From Candidatus Flexifilum affinis (lineage in GTDB: Bacteria > Chloroflexota > Anaerolineae > Aggregatilineales > Phototrophicaceae), in assembly GCA_016713325.1 (NCBI GenBank), contig JADJPJ010000006.1, positions 248,001 through 312,000 on the forward strand: a DNA stretch of 64,000 nucleotides, written 5' to 3'. Under the pieces are notes generated by a model. That model had not been told where the DNA came from and searched no databases. It saw nothing but the letters and a program-made list of their open reading frames with translations. The position numbers and the translations under genes are program-made. Shown here piece by piece: positions 10,516-20,869 of the stretch (position 1 is its first letter; each line of letters begins with the position of its first letter).

Positions 10516-11537
10516 TGAACGACTCTGACACACCTTCCCGCCCGCTGCTTCAAATCAACGGGTTGAAAAAGTACTACCCTATTGAGCGCGGTCTGCTGCG
10601 CCGCGTTGTCGGCCACGTGCGCGCCGTCGACGACGTCAGCCTGAGTATCCCCAGCGGCAAGACGCTCGGACTGGTGGGCGAGTCCGGTTCGGGGAAGACG
10701 ACGCTCGGCCGCTGCGTCCTGCGTGCGATTGAGCCGACCGCGGGCGAGATGCTTTTCAACGTCGACGGTCAGCAGATCGACGTCCTGAAGCTCAGTCGAG
10801 GCGAGCTGCGGGCGGTGCGCAGGCACATGCAAATGATCTTTCAGGATCCCTACTCCAGCCTCGACCCGCGCAAGACGGTGTACGACATCGTCAGCGAACC
10901 TCTGCGCATGAATCGAATCGCGAAAGGCAAGGCGCTGGAGGATCGCGTCATTCAGGTCCTGGAGAAAGTAGGGCTGGACCCACGCTACATGAAGCGGTAT
11001 CCACATGCTTTCAGCGGGGGGCAGCGTCAGCGCATCGGGATTGCGAGAGCGCTCAGCATCAACCCACAGCTCGTGGTGTGCGATGAAGCCGTCTCAGCGC
11101 TCGACGTGTCGGTCCAGGCTCAGATCCTCAATCTGCTCCAGGATCTTCAGGAAGAACTCCACCTGACGTATCTGTTTATCGCCCACGACCTGAGCGTGGT
11201 CGAGCATCTGTGCGACGAAGTGGCTGTGATGTACGTCGGCCGGATCGTCGAGCGAGCGCCATCGAAGAAACTGTTTGCGCAGCCGAAGCATCCCTATACT
11301 GAAGCCCTGATGGCCTCGATCCCGCGTCCCGATCCGGATCATCCGCTGCCGCTCGACGCCGTGGTAGAAGGTGAACTCCCTGACCCGGCGAACCCGCCGC
11401 AAGGCTGCTACTTTCATCCGCGCTGCAAGTATGCCCAGGCGATCTGTCGGGAGCAGTCGCCGCCTCTGATCGAGGTCGCGCCGTCTCACCAGGCGGCCTG
11501 TCACTTCTCCGACGTGCTCACATTGCAGGGTGTTTAG
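10512..11537 (+). CDS. ABC transporter ATP-binding protein, DppF-like
   Basis: 341 aa from ATG 10512 (two successive ATGs; the reading frame is open further upstream only inside the preceding gene). Walker A is GESGSGKTT and the signature is [10 protein letters not shown]. The Walker B region reads [11 protein letters not shown], with Ala where Pro is usual after the catalytic Glu; this is tolerated in some DppF proteins. The C-terminal extension has GCYFHPRC. It partners with the DppD-like subunit and completes a five-gene importer. Confidence 0.95.
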   Translation: MMNDSDTPSRPLLQINGLKKYYPIERGLLRRVVGHVRAVDDVSLSIPSGKTLGLVGESGSGKTTLGRCVLRAIEPTAGEMLFNVDGQQIDVLKLSRGELRAVRRHMQMIFQDPYSSLDPRKTVYDIVSEPLRMNRIAKGKALEDRVIQVLEKVGLDPRYMKRYPHAFSGGQRQRIGIARALSINPQLVVCDEAVSALDVSVQAQILNLLQDLQEELHLTYLFIAHDLSVVEHLCDEVAVMYVGRIVERAPSKKLFAQPKHPYTEALMASIPRPDPDHPLPLDAVVEGELPDPANPPQGCYFHPRCKYAQAICREQSPPLIEVAPSHQAACHFSDVLTLQGV

Positions 11538-11587
11538 AAGAGTCCGAAAACTGCTGAAGCTCATAATCATGTCAAAAGGAGATTTTG

Positions 11588-13513
11588 ATGACCGAGGCTG
11601 TTCACATCGAGGATCCTACGCGTGGCCGGCAGGGCGCATCGCTTCCGAGTCATGGGACCGCCATGCGTCCAACGCCAGATGCGCGTCATCTGAGCAATGG
11701 CTTTGAAATCCCCACCATCACCTACAGTGACCAGCCCTTTGTGGTCAAGACCGATGATGGGGCGTGGCTCTGCGTCCTGACGACGGGGTCGGGACTGGAA
11801 GGCGAACCCGGTCAGCACGTCATCAGCACGCGCAGCATGGATCAGGGCCGGACGTGGAGCGATCCCGTGGCGGTTGAACCGCCCTCCGGCGTGGAGTCGT
11901 CGTACGCCGTGCTGCTCAAGACGCCCAAAGGGCGCATCTACTGCTTCTACAACCATAACACGGACAATGTTCGATGGATCGTAGCCGACAACCCGCCGTA
12001 TCCTGAAGGCAAATGCTACCGCGTGGACTCGCTCGGCTACTTTGTCTACAAGTACAGCGACGATCATGGCCGGTCATGGTCAGAACAGCGCTACCCGATC
12101 CCCGTGCGCGAGATGGAGATCGACCGTCGGAATCCCTACGAAGGCAAAATCCGTTTCTTCTGGAATGTGGGCAGGCCGTTTGTGCGCCATGACGCCGCGT
12201 TCGTCTCGCTGCACAAGGTGGGCGGCATCGGCAACGGCTTCTTCACCAGCTCAGAAGGGGTCCTGCTCAAAAGCGACAATATCCTGACGGAAGACAATCC
12301 GGAACGCATCAGGTGGGAGACCTTGCCCGACGGCGAGATCGGTCTGCGCACGCCGCCAGGCGGCGGCCCCGTCGCCGAAGAGCAGAGTTACAGCCTGCTG
12401 AGCGACGGCTCGGTCTTCTGCATTTACCGCACGATCGATGGACATCCGACCGTCGCCTACAGCCGGGATGGCGCGCACACCTGGACGACGCCGGAGTACG
12501 CCCGCTATGCCAATGGACGGCTGATCAAGCACCCGCGCGCGGCGAATTTCGCCTGGCGCTGTGAGAATGGCAAGTATCTCTACTGGTATCACAATCATGG
12601 CGGCAAGTGGTACGAGGATCGCAATCCCGTCTGGCTGTGTGGGGGCATCGAAGTCGACTCGCCGGAGGGAAAGGTCATTCACTGGTCCCAACCGGAAATC
12701 GTCCTGTACGAGGATGATCCCTTCATCCGCATGAGCTATCCCGATCTGGTCGAGGACGGAGGTCACTACTACCTCACCGAGACGCAGAAGACCACGGGGA
12801 GAGTGCATCTGCTCGACAATGCGCTTGTCGAGGGGCTATGGGCACAGTTTGACCCGACTGGGTCGGTCACGCAGACGGACTGCATCCTTGACTGGGCGGC
12901 GGGACAACCAGACCACGTGCAGATGCCTAAGCTGCCGGAATTCAGCCGTCGCGATCCGCTGCGCACAGACCATGGCTCGATGGACCTGCGAACCGGCTTT
13001 ACGATTGAAATGTGGCTTTCCCTGGACAGCCTCGACGCCGGGCAGATCCTGTTCGAGAAGCGTGCCGATCAGCGACAGGGAGTGTGCGTCCAGACCACGC
13101 CGGTCGGAACGCTGGAAATCATCCTGAATGATGGTATGACGGAGAGTCGCTGGGACTGCGATCCCGGCATGCTGACGGCCGGCATGCTGCATCACGTGAC
13201 GATCGTGGTCGACGGCGGCCCGAAGATCATCACCTTCATCGTCGACGGCGTGCTGTGCGATGGTGGCGAAGTGCGAATGTTCGGGTGGGGACGGTTCAAC
13301 GCGCTCCTTCGGTACGTGCACTCGCGCGTCGGCAAGTGGGTAACTGCGCCTGGGACCAGTACGGACAGCAGCGATTCGGTTGTGCCGACTCAGGATCAGT
13401 CGATGGAAGAGGCCGCGATTGCGCCGGCTGTGGTGCGAAGACTGCGCGTCTACAGCCGCGCCCTACGCACTTCGGAAGTTATCAGTCACTTCAAAGCCGG
13501 AGTTCACGGCTGA
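11588..13513 (+). CDS. BNR/Asp-box sialidase-like protein with C-terminal LamG domain
   Basis: 641 aa. The ATG at 11588 is preceded by AGGAG with 6-base spacing. Residues about 25-430 look like a six-bladed sialidase-type beta-propeller, with Asp boxes of the S-x-D-x-G-x-T-W type (SMDQGRTW, SDDHGRSW, SRDGAHTW). Residues about 460-635 resemble a LamG/concanavalin-like lectin domain (FTIEMWLSLDSLDAGQILFE). No signal peptide is seen, so it would act in the cytosol. Lying in an operon with an oligosaccharide-type importer and an enolase-superfamily dehydratase, it may be an intracellular glycosidase or lyase acting on imported material. A true sialidase is not supported, because the arginine triad was not established. 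Confidence 0.75.
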   Translation: MTEAVHIEDPTRGRQGASLPSHGTAMRPTPDARHLSNGFEIPTITYSDQPFVVKTDDGAWLCVLTTGSGLEGEPGQHVISTRSMDQGRTWSDPVAVEPPSGVESSYAVLLKTPKGRIYCFYNHNTDNVRWIVADNPPYPEGKCYRVDSLGYFVYKYSDDHGRSWSEQRYPIPVREMEIDRRNPYEGKIRFFWNVGRPFVRHDAAFVSLHKVGGIGNGFFTSSEGVLLKSDNILTEDNPERIRWETLPDGEIGLRTPPGGGPVAEEQSYSLLSDGSVFCIYRTIDGHPTVAYSRDGAHTWTTPEYARYANGRLIKHPRAANFAWRCENGKYLYWYHNHGGKWYEDRNPVWLCGGIEVDSPEGKVIHWSQPEIVLYEDDPFIRMSYPDLVEDGGHYYLTETQKTTGRVHLLDNALVEGLWAQFDPTGSVTQTDCILDWAAGQPDHVQMPKLPEFSRRDPLRTDHGSMDLRTGFTIEMWLSLDSLDAGQILFEKRADQRQGVCVQTTPVGTLEIILNDGMTESRWDCDPGMLTAGMLHHVTIVVDGGPKIITFIVDGVLCDGGEVRMFGWGRFNALLRYVHSRVGKWVTAPGTSTDSSDSVVPTQDQSMEEAAIAPAVVRRLRVYSRALRTSEVISHFKAGVHG

Positions 13514-13520
13514 GGCACAC

Positions 13521-14752
13521 ATGGGACAATACGATACGCTGCTTACGTCTGCGGAGTTCGCAGAGAACCCATACCCTATCTATCATCTTCTGCGCAGGAA
13601 GCGCCGGTCTACTGGTGCGATCTGTGGGGATGCTGGATTCTGACCCGCTATGACGACATCACCAGCTCCCTGCAGCAGACCGAGCACTTCACCAGCTATG
13701 GACGTCTGACAGCGACCATGCCGCTTTCGGACACTCTGCGCAATGAAGCGGCGCCTTTGATCCGACACTATTCGCAGGGGTTGATTAACGTCGATCCGCC
13801 CAGTCACACCCGGCTCCGACAGTTGGTTCAGCAAGCCTTCACGCCCCGAGCAGTGCGGCATCTGAGTGGTTCAGTCGAGGCGATCGTAGACCGCCTCCTG
13901 GACGAAGTGATGCCGCGCGGTCGAATGGATGTGATCTGGGATTTCGCCTATCCCCTCCCCGTGACGGTCATCGGCGCCCTGATGGGGCTTCCCGCAGAGG
14001 ATCATCACCGGCTCAAAGCGTGGTCCGGTCGCATCGTCGAGTTCATGGCGACCCCGCGTCCAGCCTCGGATGTACTGCTTGGCTCGCAGGCGGCACTGCT
14101 CGAACTGCAGGATTACTTTCGCGCCCTGTTTCGCCAGCGCCGCAGCGAGCCAGCGGACGACCTGATCAGCGGGCTGGCAGCCGCCGAAAGCGAAGGCACC
14201 CGTTTGACCGAAGAAGAAGCCGTTTCGACCTGCGTCACCATTCTGATCGGCGGGCATGAAACGACGACGAACCTGATTGCCTCGGGCCTCCTGACGCTCA
14301 TCCGGAATGCAGATCAGTTTCAACGGCTGCGCGATCAGCCCGAATTAACGGCGTCGGCCATCGAGGAGATGCTGCGATATGAAGGCCCCTTTCAGCGCAA
14401 CCGGCGGATCGCGACGACTGATTTGACCCTGAGTGGACAGATCATCCGCAAAGGCGACCTAGTGATGCAGATGCTGGGCGCAGCAAACCGCGATCCGAGC
14501 CACTTTCCCGACCCCGACCGCTTTGATATTTCGCGCAGCCCGAACCGGCACGTCGCGTTCGGCTATGGCCCACACTTCTGCCTCGGAGCGTCGCTTGCCC
14601 GGATGGAGGCTACGATCGCCTTCCGGGCGCTAGCGCAGCGACTCGACGCCGTGGAGTTGGCGGAAGACCCGGTCGAGTGGACCAATACCGTCTTCCGCGG
14701 ATTGAAGCGGCTGCCTATAACCTTTAACTCTGCTCCGACGAAGGTGCATTGA
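13521..14752 (+). CDS. cytochrome P450 (one frameshift)
   Basis: The repaired product has about 410 residues, starting MGQYDTLLTSAEFAENPYPI at ATG 13521. The frame breaks near 13598 and resumes with EAPVYWCDLWGCWILTRYDD, as in soluble bacterial class I P450s (CYP107/CYP109-like). The oxygen-binding I-helix is IGGHETTTN, the ExxR motif is EEMLR, and the haem-binding loop is FGYGPHFCLGA with Cys encoded at 14579-14581. No ferredoxin or ferredoxin reductase gene is adjacent, so its electron donors are elsewhere. A monooxygenase inside a sugar-acid import operon is unusual; it may demethylate or hydroxylate the imported compound (inference). Confidence 0.92.
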
Positions 14753-14756
14753 CAAC

Positions 14757-15923
14757 GTGAAAATCACGGACGTGAAAACCTTTCTGGTCGAGGGGATCAA
14801 GTACAACTGGACACTGGTCAAGGTCGAGACCGACGCAGGGATTCACGGCTGGGGGGAAGCCACCAACTGGCCAGGTTCGCCGCTCGTCGAGGCGGCCTGT
14901 CAGCATGTTGGAAAGTTTGTCACCGGGCACGACGCCCGCCGAATCGACTTTCTGTGGACGAAGATCTATCGGGATATGAGCTGGCTGGGTCAGGCAGGGC
15001 CGCTCCTCTCCGCGATCAGCGCCATCGACATTGCGCTGTGGGACATCAAAGGCAAGGCGCTTGGCGCACCGGTCTACGAACTGCTCGGCGGCGCCTACCG
15101 CAAGCGCATCCAGCTCTATGCCAATTACTGGTTCATCGATGGCGGCCACACGGTCGAGGATTACGCGCGTCAGGCCCGCGAAACGGTCGAACAGGGATTC
15201 GCCGCTCTCAAATTTGACCCCTTCGCGCACATCCACTACTGGTACGGGGAAGACCTCAGCGACACCAACAGCCTGACCGAAGCACAGAAGCAGCTCTCGC
15301 TCGATCTGGTGCAGGGCGTGGCGGAGGCGGTGGGACCGGGTGTGGAGATCGCCATCGAAACCCACGCCTTTCTGAACAGCGCGACGGCCGTCGAAATGGC
15401 TCACCGCCTCGCCCGGTTGAATTTTAGCTGCATGTGGTACGAGGAGCCGGCGCTGCCAGAATATCCTGACTCGATTGCCGAGATACGCCGTCAGATTCCC
15501 CTGCCGGTCTGCGTGGGCGAACGCCTGCACAGCCGCTTCATGGCGCAGCGCATTCTGGAGCGGCACGCTGCCGATTATCTTATGCCGGATATCACGCGCT
15601 GCGGTGGAATCAGCGAGATCCGCAAGATCGCGAACCTGGCCGAGGTCTATAATATTCAGATCGCCCCGCATAATCCCAACGGGCCGATCTCGACCATCGC
15701 TTCAGCGCATGTCATGGCAACTGTTCCTAATTTTTTCCGTCAGGAATTCATGCTCAAGGATGTTTCCTGGCGCGATGCGTGTCTGTCGCATCCCCTGCCC
15801 GTTGAGGGCGGATTCTTCACGCTGTCGGATCGCCCCGGGTTGGGTTTCGATGTCGACGAAGCGGTTCTGCTGAAGCATCCGGGACTACGTGAGCCACGCG
15901 CAGACCGCGTTTTCTATATCTGA
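14757..15923 (+). CDS. mandelate racemase/muconate lactonizing enzyme family protein (probable sugar-acid dehydratase)
   Basis: 388 aa from GTG 14757, 4 bases after the P450 stop. This is an enolase-superfamily enzyme with an N-terminal capping domain (residues 1-125) and a TIM barrel. Visible metal ligands are Glu201 (AIETHAF), Glu230 (YEEP) and Glu255 (GERLHS). The general-base His305 lies in APHNPNGPIS, paired with the Asp of MPDITRCGG. The LKFDPF segment after strand two resembles galactonate/gluconate-type dehydratases of the mandelate racemase subgroup. Such enzymes remove water from aldonic acids to give 2-keto-3-deoxy acids. The exact substrate cannot be read from sequence. The nearby FCD regulator and the hydroxyacid dehydrogenase fit sugar-acid catabolism. 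Confidence 0.88.
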   Translation: MKITDVKTFLVEGIKYNWTLVKVETDAGIHGWGEATNWPGSPLVEAACQHVGKFVTGHDARRIDFLWTKIYRDMSWLGQAGPLLSAISAIDIALWDIKGKALGAPVYELLGGAYRKRIQLYANYWFIDGGHTVEDYARQARETVEQGFAALKFDPFAHIHYWYGEDLSDTNSLTEAQKQLSLDLVQGVAEAVGPGVEIAIETHAFLNSATAVEMAHRLARLNFSCMWYEEPALPEYPDSIAEIRRQIPLPVCVGERLHSRFMAQRILERHAADYLMPDITRCGGISEIRKIANLAEVYNIQIAPHNPNGPISTIASAHVMATVPNFFRQEFMLKDVSWRDACLSHPLPVEGGFFTLSDRPGLGFDVDEAVLLKHPGLREPRADRVFYI

Positions 15924-15943
15924 AAATAGATACGCAGACCGTG

Positions 15944-15977
15944 TTTGGAGAACGAACTCGATCTTCGTTCTCCCAAA
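15944..15977 (+). other. intercistronic stem-loop
   Basis: GGAGAACGAA (15947-15956) pairs perfectly with TTCGTTCTCC (15964-15973) around a 7-base loop, and TTT/AAA pairs extend the stem past one bulged base. No T-run follows. It lies in the 155-base gap between the dehydratase and dehydrogenase genes, next to a short imperfect direct repeat of ACGCAGACCG (near 15898 and 15932). It may be an attenuator or an mRNA-processing or stability element. Confidence 0.5.
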
Positions 15978-16078
15978 CGCTCGAACAACCTCACTAGCCG
16001 TGGCCCGTGCGATACGGCGCCGTCGCGTGCGAGAGAAAGGCATCTGCAACCTGTGGCACTCTGTGAAACGCGAAGACC

Positions 16079-17102
16079 ATGAACAACTCTCCCCAACCGA
16101 TCGGCGATCAAGACTCGATCGTGCTGATCACCAATAGCGTCCCGCCTGAAATCCTGGAACCCTTGAAGAGCATCGCACACGTCATCCTTGGACCTGGCGA
16201 CGGAGACACCATGCCGCGCGGTGAGGTTCTCCGCCACGCGCCGACTCTTTCGGCGATCATCAACCAGGGTGAGCTGGTCGTGGATGAAGATCTGCTTCAG
16301 GCATCGCCACGATTGAAAATCGTGGCCAACGTCGCCGCAGGATACAACAATCTGAACCTTCAGCTCATGAGCGAGCACGGCGTCTGGGCAACAAACACGC
16401 CGGATACTTTCATCCAGTCGACGGCGGACTGCACGCTCGCGCTGCTGCTCACGTTGGCGCGAAAGATCGTCACCGCGGACCGTTACGTGCGTTCTGGCGC
16501 ATGGCGGTCCTTTCAGCCAGGCGTCTGGGATGGTGTCCTGCTTGCCGGCAAAATCCTGGGAATTGTCGGGTATGGGCGAACGGGGCAGGCGGTCGCGCTG
16601 CGCGCGCGGGCCTTTGGTATGGAGATCATCTACAACCGCCGCACGCGAACAGCCGACGGTGCCTACCGCGAGCTCGACGATCTGCTGCACGAAGCGGACT
16701 TTGTCTCCCCTGCATACGCCACTGACGCAGGAAACTCATCACCTCATCGACGAGCAGCGTCTGGCGATGATGAAGCGCGGCGCTTACCTGATCAACATGG
16801 CGCGGGGGCCGGTGGTGGATGAAGCGGCCCTGGTGAAAGCGCTGCAGGCCGGCCACCTCGCGGGAGCCGGACTGGATGTCTTCGAGCGGGAGCCGGCCGT
16901 CACACCTGCCCTCCTGACCATGGACAACGTCGTCCTGACGCCCCATCTGGGTGGCGGAACGCACGAATCGCGACGCGACGCCCGCAGTCTCTGTGTGCAG
17001 AATGTTGTGGCGGCGCTCCACGGCGAACGTCCGCCCACTGCGCTCAACGACGTGAACGGTCGGTCCGTTCGAGATCCGGATGACGAGCGACCCATCACGT
17101 AG
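16079..17102 (+). CDS. D-2-hydroxyacid dehydrogenase (glyoxylate/hydroxypyruvate reductase-like; one frameshift)
   Basis: The repaired product has about 340 residues. It has an N-terminal substrate-binding part (NVAAGYNNLN) and the NAD(P)-binding Rossmann motif GIVGYGRTGQAVA. After a frame break near 16709 in a CCCC run come the catalytic Arg region INMARGPVVDEAAL, then GAGLDVFEREP, and the catalytic His in LTPHLGGGTHE. It reversibly reduces 2-keto acids such as glyoxylate, hydroxypyruvate or 2-ketogluconate. As the last gene of the operon, it could process a product of the neighbouring dehydratase pathway. Confidence 0.9.
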
Positions 17103-17898
17103 GCGCTGCTTCGACATCTCGCGCAGTCGCCGTCTTTGGCCGGACTTTCAGCGCCAAGCCGACGAGCGAATTGAGTTGCGGTCAACGTTAGTCAGCAAGT
17201 CCAAGGCGTCGCTGGGACTTGGGTCAGATTCGTACAGATCAAGAATGGTGCGCCTGTCGAAGAGCGCTGCCGCACGCCCTACCCTCACGACGCAGAAGGG
17301 GGAACCGTCCAGCAATCCCGCAGGGAGGGGCGCTTGGCTCGGTGGTACTGTACTGGCGAGGCCAGCGTGATTCCAGCGTACCGCTCGCCGGTGCTGGATG
17401 GTGGGTTCCCTGGCGTCGTACGCTCGGCTAGGGCGGCAGCGAGATACGGCCCTTTCTCTTTGCGACCACAGTCACTATGCTGGTGCGTGGCTGAGAGTGG
17501 CGACTTTCTACGGCCAGAATTCTGTTTCCATCCCAACGATTGATGCGATTTGCAACGACCTGCTGATTTATCAGCAGATGAGGAATGTCTGTTGAACTGA
17601 CCGCCAAAGCCCTGCTGAAGTCCAACAAAGCGCTGGACGCGCTCAACGTGGCCGTGTCTTATTGCAAGGCGATGGGGCTTCAACCATACGGACCTTCTCC
17701 GCTGGGTGATTGCGGCGAAACGCCTATACAGGCTGTATCAGTTTCATCACCTCCGGTGGATGGCGATGCGCGACAGAAGGAATGCAGTGAATTCCGACTG
17801 TGTGGAGCCGTGGCGGTGGTGCGGGAACAAGATAAATTCAGGTTTCTAGAGCTTTGACTGTGTTACAGGCTACCGATCCGCCGTTGAAGAGGTGCGAG
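17103..17898. other. 796-base stretch with no confident gene
   Basis: No frame here carries a protein I recognise. The longest candidates are a 90-codon plus-strand frame at 17585-17857 (starting MSVELTAKALLKSNKALDAL) and a 132-codon minus-strand frame at 17285-17683. Both are Ser/Pro/Arg-rich without motifs. A weak stem, CAAGTCC with GGACTTG, lies near 17200-17221. The stretch may hold the promoter of the BtpA-like gene and remnants of lost genes. Confidence 0.4.
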
Positions 17899-18732
17899 AT
17901 GAATTGGATCAAGGAACTCTTTGGAACCCTCAAGCCGGTCATCGCCATGTGCCATCTTGAAGCACTACCCGGTGACCCGGGTTATGACCCTAAGCAGGGC
18001 ATGGAGTGGGTCGTGGACCGCGCCAGGAACGATCTGCGCGCCCTGCAGGACGGCGGGGTTGACGCGATTATGTTCTCCAACGAGCGCAGCGTTCCCTACC
18101 TCACCAAAGTTGAACCAATCACCACCATTTCGTTCGCGCGCGTTGTCACAGAGCTGCGCCCGGAAATCACCGTGCCCTTCGGAGTCAATGTCTTGTGGGA
18201 TGGCATGGCGTCCATCGACCTCGCGGTCGCAACGGGTGCCAAATTCGTGCGCGAGATCTTCACCGGCGTTTATGCAAGTGACTTTGGCCTTTGGAACACA
18301 AATGTCGGCGAAGTCGTTCGGCACCAGCACGCCATCCACGGCGAGAATGTTCGTCTATTCTTCAATATTCTGCCAGAAGCCTCGACCTACCTTGCCGGAC
18401 GCAATATTGTCGAAATCGCCAAATCAACTGTGTTCAATGCGCGCCCTGATGCCCTCTGCATCTCCGGCCTGACTGCGGGCGTTGAAACGGACGCCTCCAT
18501 CTTGCGTAAGGTCAAAGAACAGATCTCTGATGTCCCGGTATTTGCCAACACGGGTGTGCGCCTGTCCAATGTGGAAGCGCAACTCAGTATCGCAGATGGC
18601 GCCATCGTCGGAACCACCTTCAAGCGCGATGGCTACGTCTGGAACGAAGTCGATACAGAACGGACCCGAGAATTCATGGACGCCGCCAGGTCGTTCCGTG
18701 CCCGACTTGAGGCGGCAACCGGGACGTCGTGA
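17899..18732 (+). CDS. BtpA/SgcQ family TIM-barrel protein
   Basis: 277 aa. The ATG at 17899 follows GAGGTG and gives the normal family N-terminus MNWIKELFGTLKPVIAMCHL. Further family signatures are DGGVDAIMFSNER, PFGVNVLWDG, FVREIFTGVY, and GLTAGVETD followed by PVFANTGVR. BtpA is known from cyanobacterial photosystem I biogenesis and SgcQ from an enterobacterial sugar operon; the biochemical role is unresolved, but the fold suggests a phosphosugar enzyme. It stands alone between the empty stretch and the convergent kinase gene. Confidence 0.9.
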   Translation: MNWIKELFGTLKPVIAMCHLEALPGDPGYDPKQGMEWVVDRARNDLRALQDGGVDAIMFSNERSVPYLTKVEPITTISFARVVTELRPEITVPFGVNVLWDGMASIDLAVATGAKFVREIFTGVYASDFGLWNTNVGEVVRHQHAIHGENVRLFFNILPEASTYLAGRNIVEIAKSTVFNARPDALCISGLTAGVETDASILRKVKEQISDVPVFANTGVRLSNVEAQLSIADGAIVGTTFKRDGYVWNEVDTERTREFMDAARSFRARLEAATGTS

Positions 18733-18847
18733 CGATTGGTTGCCGACCCTCACGGGCATAATTCAATGCCATTGGCGCAGCGCACATCAGCGACTTCGCG
18801 CGGCCGATGTTCATCGGGAATCACACCATTAGGCCGTTGGCTTTCGC

Positions 18848-20441
18848 TCAGCCGAGCAAGCCCATTTCCAGCGTCTGCACCAGCGGAACCGTGGGCACCG
18901 GCAAGTCAATGACAGGCGGGTCGGTCGGCGGCGGGTCGGTCGGCGGAGCGGTCGGTTGGTGGCGGAACAGTCGGTGGCGGGTCGGTCGACGGTGCCGCCG
19001 AGGGTGGAACATCGGTCGGCGGTTCAAAGGTGGAAGGCACGCTTGTTGCCGGAACCGACAGAGGTGGACCGTTGGTGCCTACAGGAAAGGTCGGCACGAC
19101 GGCGGATGGGATGGCTGCCGCCGTCGTCCTTATCATTGTCTCCCTAGCGGCAATCGCGGACGGAGACGCCACCGCCGTCCTTGTGGGCGTACGCGAGGGT
19201 CTCCGCGTGCCCATGCGCGTGGCGCTGCTGGTCATGCTCGGCGTTCTACTTGGGGTGCGCGTTTCCGTCCGGGTCGTGCTGCTCGTGGCGCTTGGTGTGC
19301 TTGTGAAGATCGGCCAAGGCGATGGTGACACGCTCTCCACGATTTCGATCTGTATCCCGGCGGCGGTTGGAGCCGCTGATGTCATTCCCTCGCGGACAAC
19401 CTGAAACATCGCCATAACGACCAACACAGCGAGGCCGGCAATTCCGAAGATACTGCTGAGCCGCCAACGACGTGGTGCGGCGCCTATATCATCCGGTTCA
19501 CTTGCCTGATTCGGTTCGCTCGTTCTCCGGACTGTGGCTGAAGGTGAAGTCACCAGGCTCACCGGTTCGGAGGACACGAGAGGCGTCGGCTGCGTTGTTA
19601 AAACGACGATGTCGGTATCTGCGTGATGAGATATTGCGTCGCGGAACGCCTGCACAAGTGCCCCTGCCGTCTGAAAGCGGCTTGTCGGGTTCTTCGCCAG
19701 TCCCTTGAGCAGAACGCGGTCGATTCCGGGAGGCAACCGTGGGTTGAGATTGGAAGGAAGCGGCGGGATGGCGGCAAGATGCTTCTGCATAACAACCAGG
19801 TCGCTGGGGTCGGTAAAGGGGAAGTAACCGGTTGCCAACAGATAGGCAATGACGGCAAACGAATAGATGTCGGAATAGACATCGACGTTTCGTAGGCCCT
19901 GAACCTGTTCCGGTGACATGTATACCGGTGTGCCAACGATGTTGCCGGTCGTCGTGATGCGAGCAAATTCGTTGATACGGGCGAGCCCAAAATCACCTAA
20001 CTTGAGCGTTGCGCCAGCGCTGACGAGGATATTGTCGAGTTTCAGATCTCGGTGCAGCACGCCCTGTGCGTGGGCATAGTCCAGCGCTGTGGCGATGGAC
20101 ACGAGAATGTCCACCGATTCTTCCAGACTCAGCGTCGTCGGCTGGCGAAAGCGCTGCGCCAGACTGCCGCCGGGCATGTACTCCATGGCAAGGTAGCCGA
20201 GACCGTTGAACCAGCCGTAATCGTAAATTTCGATGATCTGCGGATGTCGCAGACGCTGGATGATTTGCGCCTCCCGCTCGAAGCGGCGGGCTTCCCGCGA
20301 TCCTACATCGATCTTTGAATGCAAGATTTTGAGCGCGACGATCCGATCTAAGGACTGGTCGACAGCGCGGTACACAACGGCTGTCCCGCCCGTGCCAAGG
20401 ATATCGAGTACCTGATAGTGCGCGAAGTTCCCCTGGTGCAT
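18848..20441 (-). CDS. membrane-anchored Ser/Thr protein kinase 1 with Pro/Thr-rich tail (frameshift near its end)
   Basis: About 530 residues. Residues about 8-265 are a Hanks-type kinase: glycine loop LGTGGTAVV, lysine in VALKIL, catalytic loop HRDLKLDN, DFG, and activation segment GTPVYMSPEQ. A transmembrane helix follows at about residue 345 (FGIAGLAVLVVMAMFQVV), then a long Ser/Thr/Pro/Arg-rich extracytoplasmic tail ending in PPTD repeats. The frame breaks near 18947. Repaired, the tail ends VIDLPVPTVPLVQTL.MGLLG (stop at 18848-18850), like its paralogue at 29060-30697. I chose the ATG at 20439-20441 (MHQGNFAHYQ) because both paralogues share TTCAGG just before it; an in-frame ATG also lies at 20456. 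Confidence 0.88.
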
Positions 20442-20596
20442 CCTGAACCTGATCATTCGGACGACAAGGTAGCAGCCCAGCCTGCAGCGCACCTACCGAG
20501 AATGAAGAGGCGCGTTGTCCCGTCAAGGGTGCTTTTGAAGAGTGACAGGAATGGGGGGGTGAGAGGACTACGAAGGGTGCTGAGTGTGACAATTAT

Positions 20597-20638
20597 GATG
20601 GTAATCGATTTTCTCTGTCCTGTCGCTTGGGAATTATG
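20597..20638 (-). promoter_or_regulatory. conserved element upstream of kinase 1
   Basis: This 42-base block matches 30841-30883 upstream of the paralogous kinase at most positions (shared GATGGTAATCGAT, TGTCCTGT and GGAATTATG, plus strand). Its distance to the respective start codon is similar (about 156 and 144 bases), while the sequence between differs. That pattern suggests a retained promoter or regulator site. On the minus strand AGGACA and CATAAT lie 18 bases apart, a weak promoter candidate. Confidence 0.5.
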
Positions 20639-20698
20639 CTGAACATGATCGGCACGCATATCGTCCCTTCGATTTTCTGCGGGAAACGTACCGGATAA

Positions 20699-20791
20699 CT
20701 AGATCACCACCAGCCACGCGCCGACATCACTCTGACGAAGCAGTGCGTCGATCCGCGCGTGCAGTGTTCGCAAATCGGCAATCTGCGCCAT
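20699..20791 (-). other. possible short remnant ORF (30 aa)
   Basis: The minus strand encodes MAQIADLRTLHARIDALLRQ and ten more residues up to a TAG at 20699-20701. The frame also stays open upstream to about 20820. It is helical in character and may be the degraded end of a former gene. Apart from this and the conserved element at 20597-20638, I see nothing in the 428-base gap 20442-20869. Confidence 0.2.
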
Positions 20792-20869
20792 AATGCTCAA
20801 ATACGCACTCTCCTTCAACCCTTCGCCGCCCGGTGCTTAGCCTGATCGGTCGCAAGAACAAGTGAGCTC

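Noticed and set aside
17285..17683. 132-codon minus-strand frame
   Set aside because: Low-complexity Ser/Arg/His composition, no ribosome-binding site and no recognisable family; not enough to call a gene.
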